Part shown: positions 1 to 7,649 of the stretch, one piece after another
Layout of the letters: each line of letters begins with the position of its first letter
How positions within the stretch are numbered: position 1 is the stretch's first letter
DNA from: Chara braunii
Lineage: Eukaryota; Streptophyta; Charophyceae; Charales; Characeae
Direction of reading: 5' to 3'
Assembly: GCA_003427395.1 (NCBI GenBank)
Contig: BFEA01000225.1
Span: 753,083-773,491 of the forward strand
DNA: 20,409 nt
Notes under the pieces: generated by a model
Database searches by the model: none
What the model was told of the DNA's origin: nothing
The model's input: the letters and a program-made list of their open reading frames with translations, nothing else
Position numbers and translations under genes: made by a program

Positions 1-660
1 TCGCCGCCCCCTGTAGTGGACCTCCCAGCAAAAGGGCACGGGCATCCCATGGTAGGTGATCCCCCGTAAAATAGTGCCAGGCTGCATCCCACCAACACCA
101 GACTTGAGACACCATCGGACAGTCTAGTAGACAATGTTCCAAGGTGGCTCTTTGGCGTGGTGTGGAATTGGTGCAGTACATGCAGAGAGGGGAGAGCCCT
201 TTTGCCTCTAAGTCAGTTCTTGATGTTAGCCAGTCCGGGGTTGGCAGACACCTGTGGATAATCTGCCATTGCAGTGCTCTGTGATTGGTTGGTTTAATGT
301 GCGAAAAGCTGGACCATCTGAAGTGTAGGAAGTCCCGCCTTTCCAGTGGGGAGTCTCTTTCCCACCCTGTGTATGATTTGTTGTGTCACTTGTACTCTTT
401 TTTTGGCTATTCGATAGCCGTTCTTGACAGTGTATTGCCACAGGGCCATTGTCTGAGAGTCACCCCACGACCATTCCCATTCCGCCGGATCAAATGGCAA
501 CTCATTGAGGGGGGTGGACGACTCGTAGAGAAAGAGACAATCCTCAGAGTTCCCTACTACTCTCACCCTGGTAAGCTCGGCTGGCGGTCTTTTTGTAAAA
601 AGAAAAGAAAAGGAAAAAAAAAGGATGACACACATAAATCGAAAGTAGTGGGATCTCAAA
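1..660 (-). pseudogene. Non-LTR retrotransposon (LINE) ORF2 C-terminal remnant with zf-RVT zinc knuckle
   Basis: Read on the minus strand, the frame through about 400-1 has no stop and contains the Cys/His pattern of the zinc-binding domain that follows reverse transcriptase in plant LINEs (zf-RVT): CMYC (Cys codons at 182-184 and 173-175), then EHCLLDC (His 134-136, last Cys 119-121), followed by a Trp-rich stretch (VWCWWDAAWHYF). Upstream, about 660-385, a second frame carries WEWSWGDSQTMALWQYTVKNGYRI, which resembles the stretch leading into zf-RVT. The two parts are in different frames, so at least one frameshift lies near 360-385, and the first frame ends in a stop at 294-296. The reverse transcriptase core is not in the window, and the element runs off the left edge. 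It is a dead fragment. The assignment rests on motif recognition; clade (L1-like or other) is not resolved. Confidence 0.72.
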
Positions 661-937
661 TTGCCAGTGGAGAAGGGCTGTAGTGTAGTGGTCTGATCAG
701 ACGCTTAGCCCCCATTTCTGAGCACATCATTTCTTGGCCTCCAAATGGCCCACAGTACCGTCGCTTGGAGGGTTAAAACGTGTCGCATTTCAAAATATAT
801 ATAAACGCGTCGAAGAAAAAAAAAAAAAAAAAAGGAAAAGAAACCGTAATGGCATTGAGCAGAGCCTGCGGATGTTCATAGGGGGAGGGGACCGGAGTGG
901 AGGCACACCGACTGGCCCATCGAAGAAGCTCGGTCCT
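661..937. other. Intergenic stretch with A-rich tract, no gene seen
   Basis: No recognisable gene. A 19-base A run lies near 815-833, followed by purine-rich sequence. Open frames here are short and low in complexity. Confidence 0.5.
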
Positions 938-1105
938 GGGGCTTGGTCCCACTAGCAAAGAGGATCGGATCGAATGCCTGGATCTGGACGAGGTTATGGA
1001 GATGTGCAGGAAATCGAGATTGAACTGCTTTTCTGCACCTTTGCATAAAACACATCCAGATTCAGGACCTCGATCCTATCCTTTTTGCGAGTGGGACCTC
1101 GGCCC
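938..1105. mobile_element. MITE-like hairpin element, family A, copy 1
   Basis: About 168 bp. The left end (GGGGCTTGGTCCCACTAGCA, 938-957) and the reverse complement of the right end (about 1056-1105) match over roughly 50 bp with mismatches, including the paired CTGGATCTGGACG and CATCCAGATTCAGG segments. A second copy with the same terminal and subterminal sequence lies at 5669-5837. The structure is that of a short non-autonomous inverted-repeat transposon. A clear target-site duplication was not seen, so the superfamily is unassigned. Confidence 0.7.
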
Positions 1106-1158
1106 TGATAATGAATGTATACGAGCGACGTTTTCCGTCGGGTACAGCCAGGCAATGC

Positions 1159-1548
1159 TTAGGGCCTCGCCACACCACTCTCGAATCTCGAAAATTCGTG
1201 AGTCGGGCGCCGCCACACAGCATCGCTTGAAAAAAAAACTTGAAACTGTTCGAGAGCTGTCAGGAAGGGGGTTTCGAGTGCCCTCTCGAAACGATGTTTT
1301 CGCCCAGCCTGCAGCGTTGGAGTTTTCGTGATACCGCCCCTCTGCGCTCGAGTTCGACGTCCATTTCGAGAGTTGTCAGGCCATTTTTCGTGATGCAGCC
1401 AGTCCGCGCTCGAGTTCGTCCATTTCGAGAGGCCGGTCTAGTGTGCTATGTGGCGAAGGGCCATTTTCTCTCGAAAACCGGCCTCTCGAAAAATCCTGAC
1501 AGCTCTCGAATATTTTCGAGATTTGAGAGTGGTGTGGCGAGGCCCTTA
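1159..1548. mobile_element. Tourist/PIF-Harbinger-type MITE with TTA target-site duplication
   Basis: The element is 1162-1545 (384 bp). Its ends are near-perfect inverted repeats: the left begins GGGCCTCGCCACACCACTCT and the right end is its reverse complement. The match runs on through TCTCGAAAA and resumes at CGAGAGCTGTCAGGA. The left arm carries about 50 extra bases (about 1200-1250) that the right arm lacks. TTA stands directly outside both ends (1159-1161 and 1546-1548). A 3-bp TTA/TAA duplication with GGG-starting ends is the known signature of Tourist-type MITEs mobilised by PIF/Harbinger transposases. No coding capacity. Confidence 0.85.
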
Positions 1549-1562
1549 GTGTGAGCATGACG

Positions 1563-1735
1563 AACCGGATTTGAGCTTCTTTGCTTACTACATTTATTTT
1601 TTATACTGTGAATAACGCACCCCTTTTTATACTGTGAATAACCCACCCCCCACAAGGCCGGTCGGATTTGTGCCTCGTTGCTTATTGCTTATTACATTTA
1701 TGTACTGTGAATAGCCTACCCACCATAAGGTCGGT
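1563..1735. repeat. Imperfect direct repeat of about 95 bp
   Basis: Two diverged copies share CCGGATTTG/GTCGGATTTG, then TTGCTTA, TTACATTTA and TACTGTGAATA followed by a C/A-rich ending (about 1565-1640 and 1660-1730). The first copy also contains an internal doubling of TTTTTATACTGTGAATAAC. No coding potential. Confidence 0.55.
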
Positions 1736-1746
1736 AGTAACATCCG

Positions 1747-1839
1747 GGGGCAAACTTGCACGGATTAAGAGATTCTGGCCGTTGATCTTTGCTATCTACA
1801 ATCAATATCGCTTAATTCGTGTAATTGGGACCTAGCCCC
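1747..1839. mobile_element. MITE-like short inverted-repeat element, family B, copy 1
   Basis: About 93 bp beginning GGGGCAAACTTGCACGGATT and ending TTGGGACCTAGCCCC. A second copy lies at 7650-7748 with the same internal ACTTGCACGGATTAAGAG and the same right end, and with a better-preserved left end, so the ends can be recognised as inverted (GGGGCAAGGTCC against GGGGCTAGGTCC). Very short and non-coding. Superfamily not assigned. Confidence 0.6.
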
Positions 1840-2096
1840 GGGGGTCTCCAAGTCGCGCCGTACGGGAAGCTCAGCCGGTTCGTTTCCTCTTGTTTACGGC
1901 GCCCTCCGTCAACATTAGACGGTGGGGGGCAAATCGAAGAGGAGGGGAGACAGGAGACGGCCAACGTGTGTGAGCACTTTCCTAAATGCATCTGACTGCA
2001 ATTAGGGACGGACGTGGATGAATCTGACCGCGACCACGTCCAGAGCTTAGGAGAAGAAGTCCTACTGTAGTGTGAGTAGACCCTGAGATTGCCGCG
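1840..2096 (+). other. 5' flank of the F-box/PP2 gene
   Basis: No TATA box or other motif could be assigned with confidence. The sequence just before the ATG (GCCGCGATGG) has G at -3 and G at +4, a favourable eukaryotic start context. Confidence 0.4.
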
Positions 2097-3332
2097 ATGG
2101 CTCAGGAAACTGGTGCCGACGAGCAAGAAGCTATGGCGGCGATGTTTACCGGCGTCGTCACTGACAGCGAAGAGAAAGAAGCGATGGCGTTGTCCACCTG
2201 CGCCGTGATTGACAAAGAAGACCTGCGGACCGGCGACTCAAACGACCAATCAAGGAGCGAAGCTTCGACGAAAGATCAGCGAACAGCTGAAGAGAGTGGT
2301 ACTCACATTACAGATCTCCCGGAGGCGGTGCTGTGTGAGGTGCTCAGCTGGTTGGGCACGGCGGCGGATATCTGCCGCACGGCCACTGTGTGCTCATCGT
2401 TTGCCTCAGCCGTTCGATCTAACCTCACTTGGGAGCGGCTGATGCCACGTGGATGCCGCCGCCTTTGCCAATTGAATCCCTCCTCCTCCTCCTCCTCCTC
2501 CTCCTCCCCCTCCTCTCCCTCCAGCTCCCCCGCCGACCCCTCCCGCCCTTCACATGATGCCATAAACCGTCCCGAGGAAAATTTGCAGAATTGTTATAGA
2601 CGTCTAGTTCGGGGATTTGTCGATCGTAGGTGTGATCATATCCACTATAGATTGGTCGAGTCGACAGCTGCGCTGCGGATGAGCGTGTCAGTGCTGGGAA
2701 TGGAAGTTGTATGGGGAAGCAACCCTGATTACTGGTCTAGGATTCCCATCAAGGGGAGTGTATTTACGGAGGGTATGCAGCTGCTGAACGTGTGTTGGTT
2801 CGAGATCTCGGGCTCGATCACGTGCACTTTGCCACGTGGAAGGTACACGTGTGCCTGGAGATTGTCTCGAGAGGAGGGTGGTGGGTTTGAGTTCAATAGA
2901 CGAGCAGAGTGCAGCGTGTCCGTCGAGGGAGGAGGCAAGGTTGAGCGCCAGGTGAAGACCCGAAGACGGGATATTGCGCTTTATCCAGAGTGGTCGGAGT
3001 TGACGGTCGGGAGTGTTCAGCTACCGGTCGCTGGCGAGAACGACCAAGATGCGGAAGTGGTGTCCGCGGTCGTCCGGTTTCGATTGCTAAGTATGAATCC
3101 GAATTGGGCGCGAGGGGTGTTCGTCGACAGTTTGGTGATCCGCTCAGCTGGGATGCAAGACGGAGTTGGGGAGGGGGAGGAGGAGGAGGAGGAGGAGGAG
3201 GAGGAGGAGCAAGGAGAAGAAGAAGAAGATGAGCAAGAGGAGGAAGAGGAGGAGGAGGAGGAGGAGCAAGGAGAAGAAGAAGAAGATGAGCAAGAGGAGG
3301 ATTACAGCTGGTCAGACAGAACGAGGGCTTAG
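2097..3332 (+). CDS. F-box protein with C-terminal PP2 (phloem protein 2) domain and acidic tail
   Basis: 411 codons, uninterrupted, ATG in good context, TAG stop. Residues 1-68 are an acidic leader without a known domain. Residues about 69-115 are an F-box (ITDLPEAVLCEVLSWLGTAADICRTATVCSSF...WERLMP), which in plants docks on SKP1 of an SCF ubiquitin ligase. Residues 128-145 are a Ser/Pro linker encoded by a TCC repeat. Residues about 186-350 are a PP2 domain, seen from VVWGSNPDYWSRIP, LLNVCWFEISGSI, EWSELTVGSVQLP and GVFVDSLVIRSAG. PP2 domains of the Nictaba type bind glycans, so the protein probably selects a glycosylated or unknown target for ubiquitination; that is family inference. Residues 355-411 are almost all Glu, built from a 19-residue unit used twice, which is unusual for the family. 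There is no intron in this reading; land-plant PP2-B genes usually have introns. A broken copy follows at about 3690-5400. Confidence 0.88.
   Translation: MAQETGADEQEAMAAMFTGVVTDSEEKEAMALSTCAVIDKEDLRTGDSNDQSRSEASTKDQRTAEESGTHITDLPEAVLCEVLSWLGTAADICRTATVCSSFASAVRSNLTWERLMPRGCRRLCQLNPSSSSSSSSSPSSPSSSPADPSRPSHDAINRPEENLQNCYRRLVRGFVDRRCDHIHYRLVESTAALRMSVSVLGMEVVWGSNPDYWSRIPIKGSVFTEGMQLLNVCWFEISGSITCTLPRGRYTCAWRLSREEGGGFEFNRRAECSVSVEGGGKVERQVKTRRRDIALYPEWSELTVGSVQLPVAGENDQDAEVVSAVVRFRLLSMNPNWARGVFVDSLVIRSAGMQDGVGEGEEEEEEEEEEEQGEEEEDEQEEEEEEEEEEQGEEEEDEQEEDYSWSDRTRA
2477..2545 (+). repeat. TCC microsatellite encoding the poly-Ser linker
   Basis: Run of TCC/CCC codons inside the F-box/PP2 gene, between its two domains. 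The same tract, longer, is kept at the matching place of the broken copy (4140-4200). Confidence 0.85.
3172..3302 (+). repeat. GAG/GAA tract with in-frame 57-bp repeat (poly-Glu tail)
   Basis: Two copies of a 57-bp unit, each containing GAGCAAGGAGAAGAAGAAG (starting 3207 and 3264), keep the reading frame and encode a Glu-rich tail with QGEEEEDEQ motifs. Confidence 0.85.
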
Positions 3333-3410
3333 GAGACGGTGGCTGGGAGGAGGTTGTATCGTTCCTCGTCTTGACCGCCGACTCCTTTTTCCTTAACACG
3401 CTCGGTTGGG

Positions 3411-3656
3411 AGAGTAAGAGGAGGATGTGGAGGAGAAGAAGAAGAGCAAGAGGAGGAGGAGGAGGAGATGAAGAAAAAGAGCAAGAGGAGGAGGAGATGA
3501 AGAAAAAGAGCAAGAGGAGGAGGAGATGAAGNAAAAGAGCAAGAGGAGGAGGAGATGAAGAAACAGAGCAAGACGAGGATAAGAAGAAGAAGAGGAAGAG
3601 GAGGAGATGAAGAAAAAGAGCAAGAGGAGGAGAAGAAGAAGAAGAGCAAGACAAGT
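3411..3656. repeat. Purine-rich minisatellite with 29-bp period
   Basis: Almost pure A/G on the plus strand. The motif GATGAAGAAAAAGAGCAAG recurs at a 29-bp spacing (GATG at 3467, 3496, 3525, 3554), then degenerates. An undetermined base lies at 3532. The long Ser/Leu-rich open frames on the minus strand and the Lys/Glu-rich ones on the plus strand are by-products of composition. The sequence resembles the end of the preceding gene and may have grown from it. Confidence 0.8.
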
Positions 3657-3807
3657 ATGAGAGTTCCTCAGAGAAGAGGAATAATAAGCAGACTGGTACC
3701 AGAGCGAAAGAAGCGATGGCAGAGAAAACTGGTACGGATCGAAAGGAGAGATGGTGATGTCTACCTGCGCCGTGACTTGCAAGGAAGATTTGCGGATCAG
3801 CGGTTCA

Positions 3808-3884
3808 AATGGCCAATCAAGCGATCAATAAAGCGATCAATCAAGCGACCAATCAAGCGACCAATCAAGCGACCAATCGAGGAG
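3808..3884 (+). repeat. 12-bp minisatellite (GACCAATCAAGC)
   Basis: About six copies of a 12-bp unit, read as NQAT/NKAI in one frame. The intact gene has a single matching stretch (AACGACCAATCAAGGAGC near 2241), so the array arose after duplication. Confidence 0.85.
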
Positions 3885-4139
3885 CGAAGAATAAAGTGAT
3901 AGGAAGAAAGGGCACGAGCTGCGCTTCTGGCGCTGCTGCTGCTGATGAGAGTGCTATCTATCGCATTAAGATTTCCCGGAGTTGTCTATGTAAGGTGTTC
4001 GACTGCTTGGGTACGGCAGGGGGCATCTGCCGCACGTCCAAATTGTGCCCATCGTTTGCCTAGGTCTCTCTTACTTAGGAGCGGCTGTTGCTAGGTGGAT
4101 GCCGACGCCTTCGCCAATCGAAAATTCCCCCCGCCCGTC

Positions 4140-4200
4140 CCCCTCCTCCTCCTCCTCCTCCTCCTCCTCCTCCTCCTCCTCTTCCCCCTCCCCCTCCTCG
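4140..4200 (+). repeat. TCC microsatellite in the pseudogene
   Basis: Long run of TCC with a CCCCTCC ending, at the position of the poly-Ser linker of the intact gene. Confidence 0.85.
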
Positions 4201-4886
4201 ACCCCCCTAAACCATCCCGCTCTTCACATGATGCAATACACAGTTTCAAGGAACGTTTTCTTGCAGAATGCTAGAATGCTAGAGACGTCTCCGTCAGGGA
4301 TTTATGGCATCGTCACTCTCTTATCGTCATGTTTTCCCCCCCTTCTTAACCCCGTCATGGTTTCCATTCTTGGGTTGACGGGGACGCTGGACCCCTTTTC
4401 TCGCATAAGCCCGAGGTGCGTAAGGGCCTTGGTATCGTCTGAAATTGTATTTCACATACATATTCATAGGAAATAAAAATTGATTAATCAATCATGCATG
4501 TGATTATAATATCATATTCACTACTAGATTAGATTAGATGAGTCGACAGCTGCACTGCAGATTTGAGTGTGTCAGTGCGGCGAACGGAAGTTGCTTGCAT
4601 GGGGAGGGACAAACCCTAAACCAAAGGGAGTGTGTTTAACGAGGAGGGTATGCAGCTGCTGAGCGTGTTTTTTTTTTGTTGTTGGAGTCTCAGGCTCGAT
4701 CTCACCTGCACTTGGTCACTGGAAGGCATACGTATGTTGCCTGGAGACTGTACCTAGTCAAGGGTCATGGACGTTAATTAAAGATCGGCGTGCGGCGTTC
4801 CATTAAGAGAGGAGGAGGAGCCAGGGTTGAACGCTAGGTGAAGACCCGAAGGCGGGAAATGGAGATAGCACATTATCGAGAGTGGG

Positions 4887-5216
4887 GGTCGGAGTTGCCG
4901 GTGGGGAGTATTCAGCTACCGGTCGCTGGCGAGAACGACCAAGAAGCGGAAGTGGTGCGAAGGAGCCAGGGTCGGAGTTGCCGGTGGGGAGTATTCAGCT
5001 ACCGGTCGTTGGCGAGAACGACCAAGAAGCGATAGTGGTGCGAAGTAGCCAGGGTCGGAGTTGCCGGTGGGGAGTATTCAGCTACCGGTCGCTGGCGAGA
5101 ACGGCCAAGAAGCTGAAGTGGTGCGAAGGAGCCAGGGTCGGAGTTGCCGGTGGGGAGCATCCAGCTACCGGTCGTTGGCGAGAACGACGAAGAAGAAGCT
5201 GAAGCGGTGTCCTGGT
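4887..5216 (+). repeat. 83-bp tandem array derived from the PP2 domain
   Basis: GGTCGGAGTTGCCGGTGGGG starts at 4887, 4970, 5053 and 5136, an exact 83-bp period. The units differ by a few substitutions each; the fourth is incomplete, and a partial fifth piece (GGTCGCTGGCGAGAAACGAC) follows near 5215. The intact gene has one counterpart at about 2993-3066. Because 83 is not divisible by three, each unit changes the reading frame. Confidence 0.92.
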
Positions 5217-5400
5217 CGCTGGCGAGAAACGACGGAAGAAGAAGCTGAAGTGGTGGTCCACCGTGGTGGAGTTTGAATTTCTGAGTATGAATCCGGATTG
5301 GGCGCAACGTCCACAGGTCCGTGTTTGGCTCTGCTGTGATGTGATGGAAAACTGAGTCGAGGAGGGAGGAGAAGAAGAAGATGAAAAGGAGGATGACATG

Positions 5401-5535
5401 TCTCTCAGACAAGGGAGGGGATGGAAAAAGAGGAGGGTGTAGGAGGTGGTTGGAAAGGGAGGGTGGACCGTGGACTCGTTTGTTGTCACGCGATTGACTG
5501 ATTCCGTCGTGTCACCGTGTCTTCTGTATACCCGG

Positions 5536-5566
<31 letters not shown>

Positions 5567-5668
5567 CCTCTCAATTTCACCTCACACTACCTACCTACCA
5601 CTATACCCGGTAGTTCGTCTTGGCTCGTGTTCCACAGACGTGAATTTGAATTGGAGAGTTTTCCCCCA
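5401..5668. other. Spacer with 27-base T run
   Basis: No gene seen. T homopolymer at 5540-5566. Confidence 0.6.
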
Positions 5669-5837
5669 GGGCGAGCTCCCACTTGCAAAGAGGATTGGAT
5701 TAACCGCCTGAATCTGGACGTGTTTTACACAGAAATGCAGAACAGCAGATCTGTTGTGAGATTGTGCACTTTTTCGCAAACGCGTCCAGATTCAGACCTT
5801 CAATCCTATCCCCGTTTGCTAGTGGGACTTTGCCCCC
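5669..5837. mobile_element. MITE-like hairpin element, family A, copy 2
   Basis: About 169 bp. The left end (GGGCGAGCTCCCACTTGCAA) and the reverse complement of the right end (CAATCCTATCCCCGTTTGCTAGTGGGAC...) pair over about 50 bp, including CTGAATCTGGACG against CGTCCAGATTCAG. Same family as 938-1105. It ends only a few bases before the large fold-back element. Confidence 0.72.
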
Positions 5838-5896
5838 CCGGTATTGACTTACCGTGAGGGCACGGGTGCGGAGCCCGTAGTTTGTATATGCTTGAT

Positions 5897-5900
<4 letters not shown>

Positions 5901-5954
<54 letters not shown>
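5901..5954. repeat. (GA)27 microsatellite, left arm
   Basis: 54 bases of uninterrupted GA, between TTGATTGAT and TGGC. Confidence 0.97.
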
Positions 5955-5958
<4 letters not shown>

Positions 5959-6119
5959 GTGGAACAAATCCAGATGGCACGCAGACAATCGGGGTCCACA
6001 CCGTTTCAGATTCGAATTTCGAGGCCATGCGCCCCGCACGCCGTTTCAGGCCTGGGTCCACCGTTTCAAATTCGAATTTCAAGGCCCTGCAGCCCGCACA
6101 CCGTTTCAATTTTTTTTGG

Positions 6120-7062
6120 ACTGCAGGGTTCCCAGGAAAACGCCAAGTCCATCGTTTCAAATTCGAATTTCAAGGCCCTGCGGGATTTTTTTTGGACTGC
6201 AGGGTTCCCAGGAAAACGCCACGGACAGCTACCGGTCCTGGATTTGCTTGAACTGCCGCCCCCCCCCAAATGCCAGTGCCGTTCATTTACCAGCCTTTGA
6301 GCGACCAATGGGCCCGAATGAATGACCGGTATAACGAATCATGACCAAATTTCAAGGCCTTGCGGCCCGCATACTGTTTCAATTTTTTTTGGACTGCAGG
6401 GTTCCCAGGAAAACATTGCCACGGTAGCTGTCCTAGATTTGCTTGAACTGCCCTCCCCCCCCAAATGTCAGTGCCTTTCATTTTACCAGCCTTCGAACGA
6501 CCAATGGGCCCAAATGAACGACCGGTATTTGCAGCCCGTCAGGGCTGCGTTTTTTTCCCCTGAGACATTTTTCGTCGTTGTTTGCAGGGTTCCCAGGAAA
6601 ATGCCAAGTCCATCGTTTCAAATTCAAATTTCAAGGCCCTGCGGCCCGCACACCGTTTCAATTTTTTTTGGACTGCAGGGTTCCCAGGAAAACGCCACGG
6701 ACAGCTACCGGTCCTGGATTTGCTTGAACTGCCCCCCCTCTCCCAAATGCCAGTGCCTTTCATTTTACAAGCCTTTGAACGACCAATGGGCCGGAATGAA
6801 CGACCGGTATAACGAATCATGACCAAATTTCAAGGCCTTGCGGCCCGCATACTGTTTCAATTTTTTTTGGACTGCAGGGTTCCCAGGAAAACAATGCCAC
6901 GGTAGCTGTCCTAGATTTGCTTGAACTGCCCGCCCCCCCCAAATGTCAGTGCCTTTCATTTTACCAGCCTTTGAACGACCAATGGGCCCAAATGAACGAC
7001 CGGTATTTGCAGCCCGTCAGGGTTGCGTTTTTTTCCCCTGAGACATTTTTCGTCGTTGTTTG
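6120..7062. repeat. Higher-order tandem repeat, 478-bp unit
   Basis: ATAACGAATCATGACCAAAT occurs at 6331 and again at 6809 (478 bp). The smaller shared block TTTGGACTGCAGGGTTCCCA recurs near 6115, 6190, 6390, 6668 and 6868, each followed by CAGGAAAA. Each unit also contains GATTTGCTTGAACTGCC, a C-run and GACCAATGGGCC. An earlier unit lacks about 17 bases near 6182 compared with the later one. Confidence 0.85.
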
Positions 7063-7362
7063 TTATACCGGTCATTCATTCGGGCCCATTGGTCGTTCAC
7101 AGGCTGGTAAAATGAACGGCACTGGCATTTGGGGGGGGGCGGCAGTTCAAGCAAATCCAGGACTGGTAGCTGTCCGTGGCATTTTCCTGGGAACCTTGCA
7201 GTCCAAAAAAAATTGAAACGGTGTGCGGGCCGCAGGGCCTCGAAATTCGAATTTGAAACGGTGGACCCAGGCCTGAAACGGCGTGCGGGCCGCAAGGCCT
7301 TGAAATTTGAATTTGAAACGGTGTGGACCCGGGTTATCTGCGTGCCATCTGGATTTGTTCCG

Positions 7363-7367
<5 letters not shown>

Positions 7368-7421
<54 letters not shown>
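7368..7421. repeat. (TC)27 microsatellite, right arm
   Basis: 54 bases of uninterrupted TC, the inverted counterpart of 5901-5954 and of exactly the same length. Confidence 0.97.
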
Positions 7422-7425
<4 letters not shown>

Positions 7426-7487
7426 ATCAAGCATATACAAACTACGGGCTGCGCACCCGTGCCCTCACGGTAAGTCAATAACGAATG

Positions 7488-7545
7488 AAGATGAAAAATG
7501 TCTCAGGGGGGGATATTCGCAGCCCGCAACCCTGACGGGCTGCGA
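7488..7545. repeat. Hairpin fragment related to the fold-back element
   Basis: GATGAAAAATGTCTCAGGGG followed by GCAGCCCGCAACCCTGACGGGCTGC, an inverted repeat around AACC. The same two pieces occur in inverted order in the centre of the fold-back element (6529-6580 and 7007-7060), so this is a detached piece of that family. Confidence 0.6.
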
Positions 7546-7649
7546 ACATCCGAGCCTCTTTTTGCCCAGGCGGATTGGATTTCCCCTGCGCGCCCAATCT
7601 TTTTGCTGAAAAGCCAGAGGGGACGTTTTCGTTTGTTTTGGTGGGGGCG

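Larger units (their letters stand above)
3690..5400 (+). pseudogene. Broken tandem copy of the F-box/PP2 gene
   Basis: The order of blocks follows the intact gene at 2097-3332: GCGATGGCAGAGAAAACTGG near 3713 (start region), an F-box remnant at about 3955-4062 (CKVFDCLGTAGGICRTSKLCPSFA, then a TAG), GAGCGGCTG...GGATGCCGACGCC, a TCC tract, TTCACATGATGC, GTCGACAGCTGCACTGCAGA, GGGTATGCAGCTGCTGA, GTGAAGACCCGAAGGCGGGA, the ELPVGSIQLPVAGENDQ coding block, and AGTATGAATCCGGATTGGGC near 5283. Stops, frameshifts and insertions interrupt every domain, and the ELPVGSIQLPV block is multiplied into an 83-bp array whose length is not a multiple of three. No functional product is expected. The short open frames inside it are fragments of this decay. 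Confidence 0.85.
5842..7480. mobile_element. Large fold-back (inverted-repeat) element
   Basis: The left arm (5842 to about 6336) and the right arm (about 7063 to 7480) are inverted copies. Both begin TATTGACTTACCGTGAGGGC when read inward, then share GTTTGTATATGCTTGATTGA, a (GA)27 tract, and blocks with CCGTTTCAAATTCGAATTTC. In about 190 aligned bases inside the tract I counted roughly 14 differences, so the arms are diverged and not a sequencing echo. The centre (6337-7062) is a tandem repeat of related sequence. No open frame looks like a protein: the frames present are translations of the repeats. The architecture resembles a Foldback-type or compound MITE, but no superfamily motif or target duplication was identified. 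Confidence 0.75.

Noticed and set aside
660-715. Possible tRNA or SINE box A (TAGTGTAGTGG)
   Set aside because: No box B (GGTTCGANNCC) at a suitable distance and no cloverleaf could be drawn.
2893-3782. Long minus-strand Ser/Leu/Pro-rich open frames
   Set aside because: They are antisense readings of GAG/GAA repeats in and after the F-box/PP2 gene.
4887-5216. CRISPR-like array
   Set aside because: The units are contiguous with no unique spacers and derive from PP2 coding sequence.
5700-7478. Open frames with RERERE or SLSLSL runs on both strands
   Set aside because: They translate the GA/TC tracts and fold-back repeats; no protein domain.
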